DNA from: JAHJUB01 sp041653615 [NCBI: Candidatus Ratteibacteria bacterium]
GTDB lineage: Bacteria > Ratteibacteria > UBA8468 > MWAK01
Direction of reading: 5' to 3'
Length of the DNA stretch: 64,000 nt
Assembly (NCBI GenBank): GCA_041653615.1
Contig: JBAZEZ010000001.1
Coordinates: forward strand, 78,979 to 142,978
Shown here: positions 1 to 8,196 of the stretch, piece by piece
How the letters are laid out: every line of letters starts with the position of its first letter
How positions within the stretch are numbered: position 1 is the stretch's first letter
Notes under the pieces: model-generated
Told to the model about the DNA's origin: nothing
Database searches by the model: none
What the model saw: the letters and a program-made list of their open reading frames with translations, nothing else
Made by a program: the position numbers and the translations under genes

Positions 1-1
1 C

Positions 2-292
2 GTATCTCTTGCCGAGTTGGATGAAATCCTGCTGGCCGGCGCCTTCGGTTCCTACATCAACCCGGAAGCGGCTTTGCGTCTGGGGCTCCTGCCGTCGGTT
101 CCGCTGGAAAAGATTCGTTTCGTGGGAAATACCGCGCTCACCGGCTCCAAGATGATGCTCCTGTCCCAGGACATGAAGGATGAGGCGGAAAACATTCCGG
201 TGGTCTGTCGTTACGTGGAACTTTTCCACGAAAAGAATTTTATGGACTTTTTTGTGGAAAATCTATCTTTCCCGAATCCAAATCTTCCTTGA
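2..292 (+). CDS. ASKHA-domain corrinoid-activating protein (RACo-like), C-terminal end, partial
   Basis: This is the last 96 or so codons of a gene that begins before the window; the frame is open from base 2. The residues LLAGAFGSYINPEAALRLGL followed by FVGNTALTGSKMMLLS match the end of the DUF4445/ASKHA domain of RACo-type proteins. These ATP-dependent activators reduce the corrinoid cofactor of corrinoid iron-sulfur proteins or of methyltransferases. The N-terminal 2Fe-2S domain is outside the window, so the exact subtype is unknown. The gene runs into nusB tail to tail, and the two reading frames overlap by 53 bases. Confidence 0.8.
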   Translation, partial: VSLAELDEILLAGAFGSYINPEAALRLGLLPSVPLEKIRFVGNTALTGSKMMLLSQDMKDEAENIPVVCRYVELFHEKNFMDFFVENLSFPNPNLP

Positions 293-683
293 TCTTATTT
301 AGAATTCCGTTAATGAACCGGTAGGAATCCTCGCTACCGTAGGACTTTGCCAATTCAATCGCTTCATCAATACAAATCGCCGGCGGTATCTCCTCGTTCT
401 TTCGGAGCATTTCATAAAGCGAAAGACGCAGAATGTTACGGTCGATAACCGCCACCCGGTCCAAAGACCAGTTGGTCGCGTATTGCGATATGAGCCGGTC
501 AAAATATTCCTGGTTTTCCTTAACGCCGGATAACAGTTCCCAGGCAAATGCCTGCGTCGTTTTCTCCGCCGCCTCCTCTTTGATAATATCCGCCAGCCGT
601 TCCTCAACCCCTCCGGTCGGAAGCACGTCCAGCGAATAAAGACACCGCAACGCCAACTCCCTGCCTTTTCGTCGTTTTCCCAT
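240..683 (-). CDS. nusB: Transcription antitermination factor NusB
   Basis: This 147-residue protein has the usual NusB length and features: an N-terminal KRRKGRELALRCLYSLD segment, the central RNILRLSLYEML helix with an upstream DRVAVIDRN stretch, and the C-terminal AIELAKSYGSEDSYRFINGIL. NusB binds boxA RNA together with ribosomal protein S10 and helps RNA polymerase read through rRNA operons. I start it at the ATG at 683, because the longer frame reads into a repeat element. That repeat ends exactly on the A of this start codon, so the leader of nusB is the repeat itself. No strong ribosome-binding site is visible in front of the start. Confidence 0.93.
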   Translation of the reverse strand: MGKRRKGRELALRCLYSLDVLPTGGVEERLADIIKEEAAEKTTQAFAWELLSGVKENQEYFDRLISQYATNWSLDRVAVIDRNILRLSLYEMLRKNEEIPPAICIDEAIELAKSYGSEDSYRFINGILNKIKEDLDSGKIDFPQKSP

Positions 684-885
684 AGAACGTTCGGTTGTTT
701 CTTTTGCTACACACGCTACGCGCCAAGCAAAATTACGCAACTCCAGAACGAGGCTCTCCGTGTTCTTGCCTGAAATTCAAGGCAAGCCACGGATACTCAT
801 TCTGTCGTTTTGCTTATTTTGCACTGCCACTTCGCGAAGTGTTGCAAAAGAAACAAGCCTCTCTTGAAGAAGTACAAAATAAAAC
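683..885 (-). repeat. Structured ~200-nt dispersed repeat, copy A (diverged)
   Basis: Read on the minus strand, this stretch matches copies B (10520-10718) and C (50528-50726) from GTTTTA and CTTCTTCAAG at the start to CCGAACGTTCTA at the end. The apical part ATCCGTGGCT...AGAACACGGAGAG is shared. The stems differ from B and C but stay paired: the outer arms are TGTTTCTTTTGC and GCAAAAGAAACA, and the apical arms are CTTGCCT and AGGCAAG. This copy lies in the sense direction just before nusB and fills the whole nusB-GT2 intergenic side. Confidence 0.8.
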
Positions 886-909
886 AAACATATTTAAAAA
901 AACATTAAA

Positions 910-1602
910 TCAATCAATAAACCGGTATTTAATCAGGGTCCAGATAGCGGAAATACCGTCGGAAAACCTGATTTTCTTTCCTTCTTTTATCTTCCGGGGA
1001 TAGTAGCGAATCGGCACTTCATATATTCTGTATCCTCTTTTCCGAACCTTGGCCGTAACCTCGGGGCAGAATTCAAAACGCCGGCACTTTAAATCTAAAC
1101 CCTGCAAAACTTCTCGCTTAAAAACCTTATAGCACGTGGGCTCATCGGTAATTCCCGCCCGGTAAAGAAGGTTGGTTAAAAAAGAAAGCAGTTTCCCACC
1201 CAGAAAAAAACCGGGGGAAGAAATTCTGTTTTTACTCAGGCACCGGGAACCGTAAACAACGCTTGTTTTTCCGTCAATAATCGGCTGGATGAGCCCAGCA
1301 TAATCCTGCGGGTCATATTCCAAATCCGCGTCCTGAATAATGACGATGTCACCGACCGCCTCTTTTAAACCCGTGCGAATGGCCGCGCCCTTCCCCTGGT
1401 TCCGAAGATGCCGAAGAACCTTAATCTGGTTGCCGGAATCCTGTTCCCGGCTGACCCGGTCTAATATATGATTGGTCGTATCGGTGGAAGCGTCGTCAAT
1501 TACAATAATTTCTTTAGTGAAATTGACCGCTTTTACGCGCCGGATAATTTCGGCAATCGTCCGCTCTTCATTGTGGACCGGGACAATAATTGAAATCTTC
1601 AT
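910..1602 (-). CDS. Family 2 glycosyltransferase (polyprenyl-phosphate sugar synthase type)
   Basis: A 230-residue GT-A fold glycosyltransferase. It opens with ISIIVPVHNEERTI, has the nucleotide-binding EIIVIDDASTD segment near residue 30 and the metal-binding DADLEYDP segment near residue 90. The short length and absence of a C-terminal membrane anchor resemble dolichol-phosphate-mannose-synthase-like enzymes that load a sugar onto a lipid carrier. The gene overlaps the upstream GT39 gene by 35 bases. This supports a pair in which this protein makes lipid-linked sugar and the GT39 membrane enzyme uses it. The sugar and acceptor cannot be read from sequence. Confidence 0.88.
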   Translation of the reverse strand: MKISIIVPVHNEERTIAEIIRRVKAVNFTKEIIVIDDASTDTTNHILDRVSREQDSGNQIKVLRHLRNQGKGAAIRTGLKEAVGDIVIIQDADLEYDPQDYAGLIQPIIDGKTSVVYGSRCLSKNRISSPGFFLGGKLLSFLTNLLYRAGITDEPTCYKVFKREVLQGLDLKCRRFEFCPEVTAKVRKRGYRIYEVPIRYYPRKIKEGKKIRFSDGISAIWTLIKYRFID

Positions 1603-2776
1603 TCTTTTTCAGATGCAGTATCTTCAGAAGTCCGCCGCCGGCAACCGCGGCTACCAGCGGCAAAACCGGAATATGATAACGCGGAATCGCCAGTAAAAAC
1701 AGGTGGGCGAAAGTAAAGTAAAATATCATCAAAACCGGAAGACAAACCCGGGCGTTCCTCTCTTTCCAAGCAGAAAATACCCCAAAAAGAAAGAACAGGA
1801 GCAAAAAATATTGAAAAGCGAAAACCAGTATTTTTGCCGTCGGCCTTTTATCCAAAACTTGTTTTCCGCCCGGAGCCTGCAGCCAGAACCGGCCCATTTT
1901 TTTCACGCAGAGCAACGCGTAATCCGCCGGGTGCTGTTTAATGTTTTTTACTCCTTCCGCGAAAAACTTTCGGTCCGCTTCAATCTGCGGAAGCCCTTTA
2001 ACCAATTCCTTTGAATCGCTTAAGTCTTTCCAGTTGTAATCGCCGTCCCAAGGAAGGTAGCTGCCCACCCAGAGATTAAAACCGCTGCCGACGGCTACCG
2101 GGACAAAACGGTGGAAGACAAGAGCGTTACGTACCGTCCAAGGCAAAATCGGGAGTGCCATCCCCAAACAAAATACGGTAACCATAAAAACGGCTCTTGC
2201 CTTTCTTCGCGCAAAAATAAGAAATCCGGCCAGCAGAAAGAACGGAAAAAGGATGGTAACCGGCCGGGTCAGGGTTGCCAACCCTAGCACAACACCCGAG
2301 AGCAGCCATCCCTGTTTTTTGTTCTCGGTCTGGGCCTTCATTAACAAGAGAACCGCGGCCGCCAACAAGAACGCGGTCAGGGTTTCCGTCAGGATATAAG
2401 AAGTGGAAGCAATCAGGGAAGGAGAAACCGCGGTCAGCAATCCTCCCAGCAAAGCCGGTCTTTTGTCTCCAAAAACCCTTTTTCCGATAAAAAAAGTAAA
2501 CAGGCAGGTCACCGAATCCAAAAGAGCCTGGACAATCCTCACCGCCGAAAAACTGTGGCCGAAAAAGAAATAGATGCCCGCCAGAAAACCGGGGTACATC
2601 GGCGGCCGATTCAGATTGGCGGAAAAACCCAGGCCGTTTAAAAGATGCAGTGCGTAATTATCATATTCCGGGGAATCACCCGCGTCCAACGGCAGCACTA
2701 TGACAAAAAGGAGACGCAGCAGCAGAGCCGAAAAAAAGAGGCCCCACAGCAATTTTTTCCCACTGATTTCTTTCAT
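1568..2776 (-). CDS. GT39/PMT-type membrane glycosyltransferase
   Basis: A 402-residue polytopic membrane protein. An early luminal-type acidic motif, DAGDSPEYDNYA near residue 32, follows the first membrane segment. RPPMYPGFLAGIYFFFG, SYILTETLTAFLLAAAVLLL and further hydrophobic segments follow. This is the layout of ArnT/PMT family enzymes, which transfer sugars from polyprenyl phosphate at the outer face of the inner membrane. The early acidic pair is the expected catalytic site. It shares an operon with the GT2 gene downstream and with the ydbL- and ydbH-like genes upstream. Confidence 0.85.
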   Translation of the reverse strand: MKEISGKKLLWGLFFSALLLRLLFVIVLPLDAGDSPEYDNYALHLLNGLGFSANLNRPPMYPGFLAGIYFFFGHSFSAVRIVQALLDSVTCLFTFFIGKRVFGDKRPALLGGLLTAVSPSLIASTSYILTETLTAFLLAAAVLLLMKAQTENKKQGWLLSGVVLGLATLTRPVTILFPFFLLAGFLIFARRKARAVFMVTVFCLGMALPILPWTVRNALVFHRFVPVAVGSGFNLWVGSYLPWDGDYNWKDLSDSKELVKGLPQIEADRKFFAEGVKNIKQHPADYALLCVKKMGRFWLQAPGGKQVLDKRPTAKILVFAFQYFLLLFFLFGVFSAWKERNARVCLPVLMIFYFTFAHLFLLAIPRYHIPVLPLVAAVAGGGLLKILHLKKNEDFNYCPGPQ

Positions 2777-2824
2777 CCCTTTTATGTTTACGGCGTTAAA
2801 TTCCCCGAAAGCGTACCGTCGGCC

Positions 2825-3454
2825 TCACTTTTTAATTGGCGGCTTTTTTGCCTCCCAGGTACCGTCATCATTTTGAATCCATTCACCGTCTTTCGCCAAT
2901 TTCCGATTGGCTTTGGCAGCGGCTGCCTGGACATTTTTAACCTGCGCCGAAGACATGCTGTTAATCTGAACTATCTCCCGATAAATTGTCATTCGGTCGC
3001 TATTCTCCTCTTTTACTATTTTCTGGAGCAGTGCCGCCTGCTTTCCGTCCAGTCCTTCAGTTGACCGTATATCCAGCAATCCATCCTTATTCTCACCAAG
3101 TATCTTTTTGTCTTTGTAACCCTGAATATCGGAAAGACGCTCTATCCGCCGCGCCTTTGCCTCGTCAATAACCGAAGACGTGGTCTTCACTTCAGAACTA
3201 ATTGTTTCCGCATAAAGAGGCGTCGGTTCCAGAAAACACCGGGGATTCACCCCGCAGAGTGGACTCAACTCAACAGGACTCAAACGGCTCTGCTTTTTGG
3301 GAACAGCCGACGAAGGAGCGGCCGGTTGAATTTGCAGTTCCAATCCCTCCATCGCCTTGTCAATCTTTTCCTGGGGAAAAGTGACGTAAACGTTAACCGA
3401 CAAACACCCGGCTAACAAAAAAACTAATCCGAAAATCAATCCAATTTTCCGCAT
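2825..3454 (-). CDS. Lipoprotein with YnbE-like N-terminus and YdbL (DUF1318) domain
   Basis: The 209-residue product has a signal peptide ending in a lipobox (LLAGC, Cys17), so it should be a lipoprotein. After the cysteine, SVNVYVTFPQEKID resembles the short YnbE-type lipoprotein. A linker of about 60 residues leads to a DUF1318/YdbL domain from about residue 95: IDEAKARRIERL, GLLDIR and the C-terminal NRKLAKDGEWIQNDDGTWE. In E. coli, YdbL is a periplasmic partner of YdbH and YnbE, which form an intermembrane bridge implicated in phospholipid transport. A good Shine-Dalgarno (GGAGG) precedes the ATG. It follows the ydbH-like gene as in E. coli. The fusion of the two small partners is my inference. 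Confidence 0.7.
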   Translation of the reverse strand: MRKIGLIFGLVFLLAGCLSVNVYVTFPQEKIDKAMEGLELQIQPAAPSSAVPKKQSRLSPVELSPLCGVNPRCFLEPTPLYAETISSEVKTTSSVIDEAKARRIERLSDIQGYKDKKILGENKDGLLDIRSTEGLDGKQAALLQKIVKEENSDRMTIYREIVQINSMSSAQVKNVQAAAAKANRKLAKDGEWIQNDDGTWEAKKPPIKK

Positions 3455-3501
3455 TGTATCCTCCTTCGGTCGCCATAGCCTTGGCGAAGGCGACCCATAT
3501 G

Positions 3502-4986
3502 TCAGTTGCTAAAAACCTGGTTAATCCGCTGTTTTAAATCATCCATTTTTATCGTATTAAATCTGGGATCTATGGCAACATTCACTCTATAACCCAATAA
3601 ATTGCCTAAAAGTATATAGTCCCTATCCTTTTCTTTCCGGGCAAGACCCTCAATGCTTAACAGACCATCTTGATAAGCAACGGCCGCTTTTAATTTTCGG
3701 TATCCATAATCCTTCCCGGACAGAAACTTAACCGAAGAACCGTTGCTTATTGCCAGCAGCGCTTTCAAAGCGCGGACGTTCAGGTACTGCCGGACACCTT
3801 TCATCGACACGGTCTCAAGCAGGGCTCGCCAGGACTCAAGACCGCTTTCCCCGGTTTGAAAAACATAGTCAAGGTTGGCGATTCCGGACATCTGCGCGCC
3901 ATTTCCGTAAATGGTTGACAGGGACAAAAGGTCAAGTCCGGCCAGATTCAGATGCCCTGAAATTGAAGGCTTTCCGCTTTCGGAACGCCGAACCAAAAGG
4001 TCTCCGCCTCCAACCGCTTCATAAAAAGAAAACGAAACGTTGGAACCAAGGGTTCCGCTTTCCGAATCATAGGTCGCTTTACCCACTACATTTCCCATCT
4101 TTAATCCCATCTTTTCCCGGACCGGCACCGGCAGCGCTTCAATCAAATCCTCTAGTTGAAGACCATCGGAAGCAAAAGACAGGTCGAAACCTTTTCGGGT
4201 AACATTCCCGGAGAGAGACAGACTGCCGCCGGATTGGGTTAAAATACGCGCCGAACTTATCTGGCCGGAACCGGTTGCGAAATCGTAGAACCCCTGCGCT
4301 TCTCCGGAAAGAGACGAGATTTTCTGTTTCTCAAACCGGAGACCGGAAAAGATGACCCCGCCGTCAAGCCGCTGGGCTTTCCATTGACCATTCGGATGCG
4401 CCAGAGTCAGCACAACCTGCCCCCGCAAACTACCCTGCGTCGGAAGCGTGGCCAAGCCAAGTGATTTTTTCAATTCCGCCAGGGAAAAATCGGCCAGGTT
4501 TATCGTGATCCGGCTGTTCTCCGTTCCCTTGGTTTCAATGCGGCCAGAAACGGAGATTTCACCAACATTCTCAATCTTTACCTTAAGGTTTGAAACATCG
4601 TAGGAACCGGTAAGAAAATTACCGGTTATTCGTCCGTTTATCTTTAACCGTTCCGGATTAGAAGAACCAACCTTTCCTTTCGCGGCCAGGGCAATTAAAA
4701 ACGGTTTAAAACCAGGATTGGACGCCAGGTTTTGAATGGTAAGGTCTGTTACGGAAAACGAAAACGGCGACTTGTTCCAATCGCTAAAAACTATTTTTTC
4801 CACGGTCAGGCCCGGCCCCGAATTAAAAACCGGACTTAAAAACTGTATTTTGCCCTTACTGCCGGACTTCACCCGCCAGGCAAGATAATTACCGGATATT
4901 TCCGGAAGGTAATAACCGAAAAAGAAAGCGGCTGTGCCAACCAAAACCGCCAGGGTCAATAAAACCGGTTTGTTTCTCTTTTTCAT
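3502..4986 (-). CDS. AsmA-superfamily YdbH-like protein
   Basis: A 494-residue protein with one N-terminal membrane segment (VLLTLAVLVGTAAFFFGYYL) followed by repeated beta-rich stretches such as GSLSLSGNVTRKGFDLSF and GNVVGKATYD. This pattern is typical of TamB/AsmA/YdbH proteins that form a hydrophobic groove between inner and outer membrane. It is shorter than E. coli YdbH. The assignment rests on fold pattern, the KMDDLKQRINQVF tail and the DUF1318 lipoprotein gene directly downstream. I start at the ATG at 4986; the longer frame reads into a duplicated comM fragment. No strong ribosome-binding site is present, and a promoter-like pair lies immediately upstream. Confidence 0.65.
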   Translation of the reverse strand: MKKRNKPVLLTLAVLVGTAAFFFGYYLPEISGNYLAWRVKSGSKGKIQFLSPVFNSGPGLTVEKIVFSDWNKSPFSFSVTDLTIQNLASNPGFKPFLIALAAKGKVGSSNPERLKINGRITGNFLTGSYDVSNLKVKIENVGEISVSGRIETKGTENSRITINLADFSLAELKKSLGLATLPTQGSLRGQVVLTLAHPNGQWKAQRLDGGVIFSGLRFEKQKISSLSGEAQGFYDFATGSGQISSARILTQSGGSLSLSGNVTRKGFDLSFASDGLQLEDLIEALPVPVREKMGLKMGNVVGKATYDSESGTLGSNVSFSFYEAVGGGDLLVRRSESGKPSISGHLNLAGLDLLSLSTIYGNGAQMSGIANLDYVFQTGESGLESWRALLETVSMKGVRQYLNVRALKALLAISNGSSVKFLSGKDYGYRKLKAAVAYQDGLLSIEGLARKEKDRDYILLGNLLGYRVNVAIDPRFNTIKMDDLKQRINQVFSN

Positions 4987-4996
4987 ATCCGGATAA

Positions 4997-5026
4997 ATGA
5001 TAGCACATCGGACAAAGGAGAGGCAA
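4997..5026 (-). promoter_or_regulatory. Promoter-like pair for the ydbH-like gene
   Basis: On the minus strand TTGCCT (5026-5021) and TATCAT (5002-4997) are separated by 18 bases. Only ten bases separate the -10 box from the ATG at 4986, which would give an almost leaderless mRNA. Confidence 0.4.
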
Positions 5027-5040
5027 TAACTGCAGGGACT

Positions 5041-5110
5041 GTACGGCCTCGGAGATACGCTCACTCCTATCTTTTCGGATTTATCCAGATCCGCGATGGT
5101 GCAACCGGAC
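5041..5110 (-). pseudogene. Decayed duplicate of the comM 3' end
   Basis: The plus-strand stretch around CTATCTTTTCGGATTTATC followed by CGCGATGGT at 5066-5100 repeats the 3' end of comM (5905-5943) with a few changes. In the minus frame it reads the ADLDKSEKI part of the ComM C-terminus, and then diverges. It is a fragment only, lying on the other side of the secreted-protein gene from intact comM. Confidence 0.7.
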
Positions 5111-5128
5111 TTATTGATTGTACTTTAG

Positions 5129-5830
5129 CTATTTCGCCGATACCGCTGCCCGTGAAATAATGACGGAATCAACCGCCATCAAAGTCGCCCACGTCCGCAG
5201 ACCAACCCACAACTCCTCATTAAGCGGCAGAGGGTCCCGGTCCCATGCTTCGAGGACTATCCGGTCATTTACCCAATAGCGAATGTGACCGCGGTATTGT
5301 TCCAGAATCACTGTGCTTGATTTTCCGGGTTTCAGAGGTGAGCACTCGGTACGCGCAAGTTTGCATTCCTTGCGGTAAAAAGTAGTGCAGGTATTGTAGT
5401 AAGAACCGGTTGTAAACGCATACCCCTTGGAAAAATATCCTTTCTCCGGCGCGGTATTTATCAGGATGCTGACATCACCGATACGGCCTTTTGTATCGGC
5501 GTAATTGGTCACCTTCAGCTCAACCCGCACAGCTTCTCCTTGCGAATGACATAACAGGATGCCGCGGTTCCCCTCCCCCTCAATAGCCCACAATTTACCG
5601 TCTTTGATTTTCCACGTTCCTTCTGTAACAATAAATCTACTCATCTCGGCCGGGTCATCAAACCGGCACGTCATAATTGGTTCCCATTTGGTAATAGGGA
5701 AAGGAGTTTCATTCCTTCCCATGCTAAGGTAATCATCCGCGGATACCGTAAAAACCGACGGAAAAAAACAAAACAAGAACAGCAGACAAATAATAAATGA
5801 CCGACGGATGGCGAAAAATATCTTTGTCAT
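5129..5830 (-). CDS. Secreted protein, concanavalin-like (DUF1080-type) fold suspected
   Basis: A 233-residue protein with a clear signal peptide (hydrophobic core about residues 10-30, cleavage probably after VSA). The mature part has the pattern of laminin-G/DUF1080-type beta sandwiches: WKIKDGKLWAIEGEGNRGILL, RVELKVTN, then GHIRYWVNDRIVLEAWD and a final VDSVIISRA strand. Such proteins often bind or cleave carbohydrates, but I see no catalytic residues I can name. Fragments of comM flank it on both sides, so it may have entered between comM and the ydbH-like gene together with a duplication. Confidence 0.6.
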   Translation of the reverse strand: MTKIFFAIRRSFIICLLFLFCFFPSVFTVSADDYLSMGRNETPFPITKWEPIMTCRFDDPAEMSRFIVTEGTWKIKDGKLWAIEGEGNRGILLCHSQGEAVRVELKVTNYADTKGRIGDVSILINTAPEKGYFSKGYAFTTGSYYNTCTTFYRKECKLARTECSPLKPGKSSTVILEQYRGHIRYWVNDRIVLEAWDRDPLPLNEELWVGLRTWATLMAVDSVIISRAAVSAK

Positions 5831-5848
5831 AATTTCTCCAAGGTGGAA

Positions 5849-7387
5849 CTACACCCACACCTTTCTGTCTAAAGCCCGGTACTGAATGGCTTCGGAGATG
5901 TGTTCCACCTCTATCTTTTCGGATTTATCAAGGTCCGCGATGGTCCGGCCGACCTTCTTCAATTTATCGTAGGAACGGGCGCTCAGGGAAAAACGCTCCA
6001 TGGCAGCCTTCAAGAGGTTCTCGGCTTCCGGCGTAAGCAGGCAATGCTCTTTAATCTGCCGGCCGGTTAGGGAGGCGTTGGTTACAGTCTTCTGACCCTG
6101 ATAACGTTTCGCCTGAACCTGCCGGACAGACTGAATCCGGTTGCGTATCATTTGAGAACTTTCGCCGGAGGGCCGGTTATCGCTCAAATCGGCAAACGGT
6201 ACCGGCGGAACCTCCACGTGCAGGTCAATCCGGTCCAGGAGCGGGCCGGAAAGCTTGCTGCGGTATTTGGCAATCTGCGCCGCCGGACAGCGACAGGATT
6301 TCCGGGGATTACCGAGATTGCCGCAGGGACAGGGATTCATCGCGGCAATCAGGATAAAGGAGGCCGGAAAAGAGACCGAACCTTTAGCCCGGGAAATGTG
6401 GACCAGCCCCTCCTCCAGAGGCTGGCGTAAAACTTCCAGCACGCTGCGGTCAAACTCCGGAAGTTCATCCAGAAATAGAACTCCGTTGTGGGCAAGACTG
6501 ACCTCTCCGGGCTTGGGTATGGAGCCGCCGCCGATTAACGCTATATCGGAAACGGTATGGTGCGGATTACGAAAGGGACGGTTCCGGATAAGCCCCTCTT
6601 CCGGCAGGAGACCGGCAAGGCTGTAAACCTTACTGGTCTCAATCATTTCATCGAGGGTAAGCAACGGCAGAATTGACGGAACCCTTTTCGCCAGCATCGT
6701 CTTACCGGCGCCCGGCGGTCCGACAAAAACAATATTGTGCCCGCCGGCAACCGCCACTTCCAACGCCCGCTTGGCAAACTCCTGGCCCCGGACTTCCGAA
6801 AAATCAAAAGGATACTCAGGCCGCGCTTCAAACAACGCGCCGGATTCCAAACGGAACGGCGCTATCTCTAACTCCCCCTGAAGAAAGGAGACTGCTTCCG
6901 AAAGAGTTGACACCGGATAGACTTCCAGGCCTTCGACAATCGCGGCTTCCGGAGCGTTTTCCCGAGGCAGGATAATTTTCTTAATCCGATGCTCCCGGGC
7001 AAAAACAGCCATCGGCAATACGCCCCGAACCCGGCGCACTTCTCCCTGCAGGGAAAGTTCACCTAAAATATAGAACCCGGCCAGAGTTTCAGCCGTGAGG
7101 GAAGGCATTCTGCTGGTGGCCACCAGCGCAACGGCAACCGCCAGGTCGAAGGAAGGACCCTCTTTTCTTATTTCAGCCGGGGCCAGGTTAACGGTAATTC
7201 GGCGGTAGGGGAAAGGAAGGCCTGAATTCTTGATGGCCGGTTTAATTCTATCCCGGCTCTCCCGGACCGCCTGGTCCGGAAGGCCGACGATGGATATCCC
7301 GGGCAGACCGCCGGAAACATCCACTTCAATCCTTACCGGATAAGCATTGCAGCCAAAGATACCCAGGGAATTGACGGCGGAAATCAT
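5849..7387 (-). CDS. comM: YifB/ComM-family AAA+ ATPase
   Basis: A 512-residue protein with the full ComM layout. The N-terminal S5/Lon-protease-like domain is VEVDVSGGLPGISIVGLPD-type at the start. The central Mg-chelatase AAA+ domain has Walker A GPPGAGKT near residue 220 and Walker B LFLDELPEF near 300. A cysteine cluster NPCPCGNLGNPRKSCRC near 350 and a C-terminal helical domain follow. In transformable bacteria ComM is a helicase that promotes branch migration during uptake of foreign DNA; its role elsewhere is less clear. Its start overlaps the stop of yraN by four bases (ATGA). A broken copy of its 3' end lies at 5041-5110. Confidence 0.93.
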   Translation of the reverse strand: MISAVNSLGIFGCNAYPVRIEVDVSGGLPGISIVGLPDQAVRESRDRIKPAIKNSGLPFPYRRITVNLAPAEIRKEGPSFDLAVAVALVATSRMPSLTAETLAGFYILGELSLQGEVRRVRGVLPMAVFAREHRIKKIILPRENAPEAAIVEGLEVYPVSTLSEAVSFLQGELEIAPFRLESGALFEARPEYPFDFSEVRGQEFAKRALEVAVAGGHNIVFVGPPGAGKTMLAKRVPSILPLLTLDEMIETSKVYSLAGLLPEEGLIRNRPFRNPHHTVSDIALIGGGSIPKPGEVSLAHNGVLFLDELPEFDRSVLEVLRQPLEEGLVHISRAKGSVSFPASFILIAAMNPCPCGNLGNPRKSCRCPAAQIAKYRSKLSGPLLDRIDLHVEVPPVPFADLSDNRPSGESSQMIRNRIQSVRQVQAKRYQGQKTVTNASLTGRQIKEHCLLTPEAENLLKAAMERFSLSARSYDKLKKVGRTIADLDKSEKIEVEHISEAIQYRALDRKVWV

Positions 7388-7761
7388 ATTACATTCTTGG
7401 TCAGGGAAATCTTGGGGGTCTTTTCGGAAAGGTCAACGCCTACAAAATCAAAACGGATGGGCTGGTCAAACTCGCCTGACTTCTGCAGGTAAGCGGAAGC
7501 TGATTTTTCCCAGTGGGAAATCTTGTTTCGAGTTAGAGATTCTATCGGGGTCCCGAAATCTATTCCCCGGCGGGTCCGGACTTCAATAAATACGGTCTCC
7601 CGGGCTTCCCGGGCAATCAGGTCAATCTCGCCGTATGGGGTTTGATAATTACGCTCCAAAATACGATACCCCTGCTTTCGCAAGAATACCTCGGCCATCC
7701 TTTCGCCGGTCTGGCCCAACTCTTTCTTTCCGTCTTTCTTTTTGCCGGGTTCTTCGGGCAT
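7384..7761 (-). CDS. yraN: YraN/UPF0102 family nuclease-like protein
   Basis: About 125 residues. The features GERMAEVFLRKQGYRILERN, then TPYGEIDLIARE and VFIEVRTR are those of the UPF0102 family, which has a PD-(D/E)XK nuclease-like fold with the E-D-ExK signature. Function is not established. I start at the ATG at 7761, 13 bases after the rplS stop; the longer frame would overlap rplS. The order rplS-yraN-comM is common in bacteria and supports the identification. Confidence 0.88.
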   Translation of the reverse strand: MPEEPGKKKDGKKELGQTGERMAEVFLRKQGYRILERNYQTPYGEIDLIAREARETVFIEVRTRRGIDFGTPIESLTRNKISHWEKSASAYLQKSGEFDQPIRFDFVGVDLSEKTPKISLTKNVI

Positions 7762-7774
7762 AATGTTACAAGCC

Positions 7775-8098
7775 TTAATGAGCGCTTCGTAACTCCCCGT
7801 CCCGCAAATGATACAATTTGGCCCGTCGGCTCTTACCCGATTTAAGAATCTCAATTTTCTTGAGAATCGGACTGTAAAGAGGCACGATGCGTTCCACGCC
7901 TTCTCCGTACGAAACCTTCCGCACTGTCATTGTGGCGCCGGTACCGCTGCCCCGCATGGCGATAACCGTTCCCTTGAATATCTGGACGCGCTCTTTTCCG
8001 GCTTCAACCACCTTCAGGTGCAGCGCAACCTCATCGCCGGGCTTAACCGCGGGGATTTCTTTCTTAAACTCTTTTTCAATCTCCTCAATCAGGTTCAT
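7775..8098 (-). CDS. rplS: 50S ribosomal protein L19
   Basis: 107 residues beginning MNLIEEIEKEFKKEIP, with FKGTVIAMRGSGTGATMTVR, the YGEGVERIVPLYSP signature and the C-terminal SGKSRRAKLYHLRD. All match L19, which sits at the interface of the two ribosomal subunits. It has a clear ribosome-binding site (GGAGGTAAA). The usual partners rpsP, rimM and trmD are not next to it; queH lies upstream. Confidence 0.97.
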   Translation of the reverse strand: MNLIEEIEKEFKKEIPAVKPGDEVALHLKVVEAGKERVQIFKGTVIAMRGSGTGATMTVRKVSYGEGVERIVPLYSPILKKIEILKSGKSRRAKLYHLRDGELRSAH

Positions 8099-8117
8099 TT
8101 TACCTCCGTTACAAAAA

Positions 8118-8196
8118 CAGTGAATTCTTGAATAGTGAGTTGTGAATGATAACTGCTTTAAATCTTGAATATTTTACTGTTCACCGTTCATTGAAT
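8118..8196. repeat. GTGAAT-type palindromic intergenic repeat, copy 1
   Basis: An imperfect inverted repeat: CAGTGAATTCTTGAATAGTG on one side and TTTACTGTTCACCGTTCA on the other. It belongs with the copies at 36305-36387 and 47230-47320. Its right arm overlaps the end of queH and supplies its last codons and TGA stop. Confidence 0.65.

Noticed and set aside
695-1003. Open frame through repeat copy A into the GT2 gene
   Set aside because: It covers repeat sequence and the antisense of the GT2 3' end.
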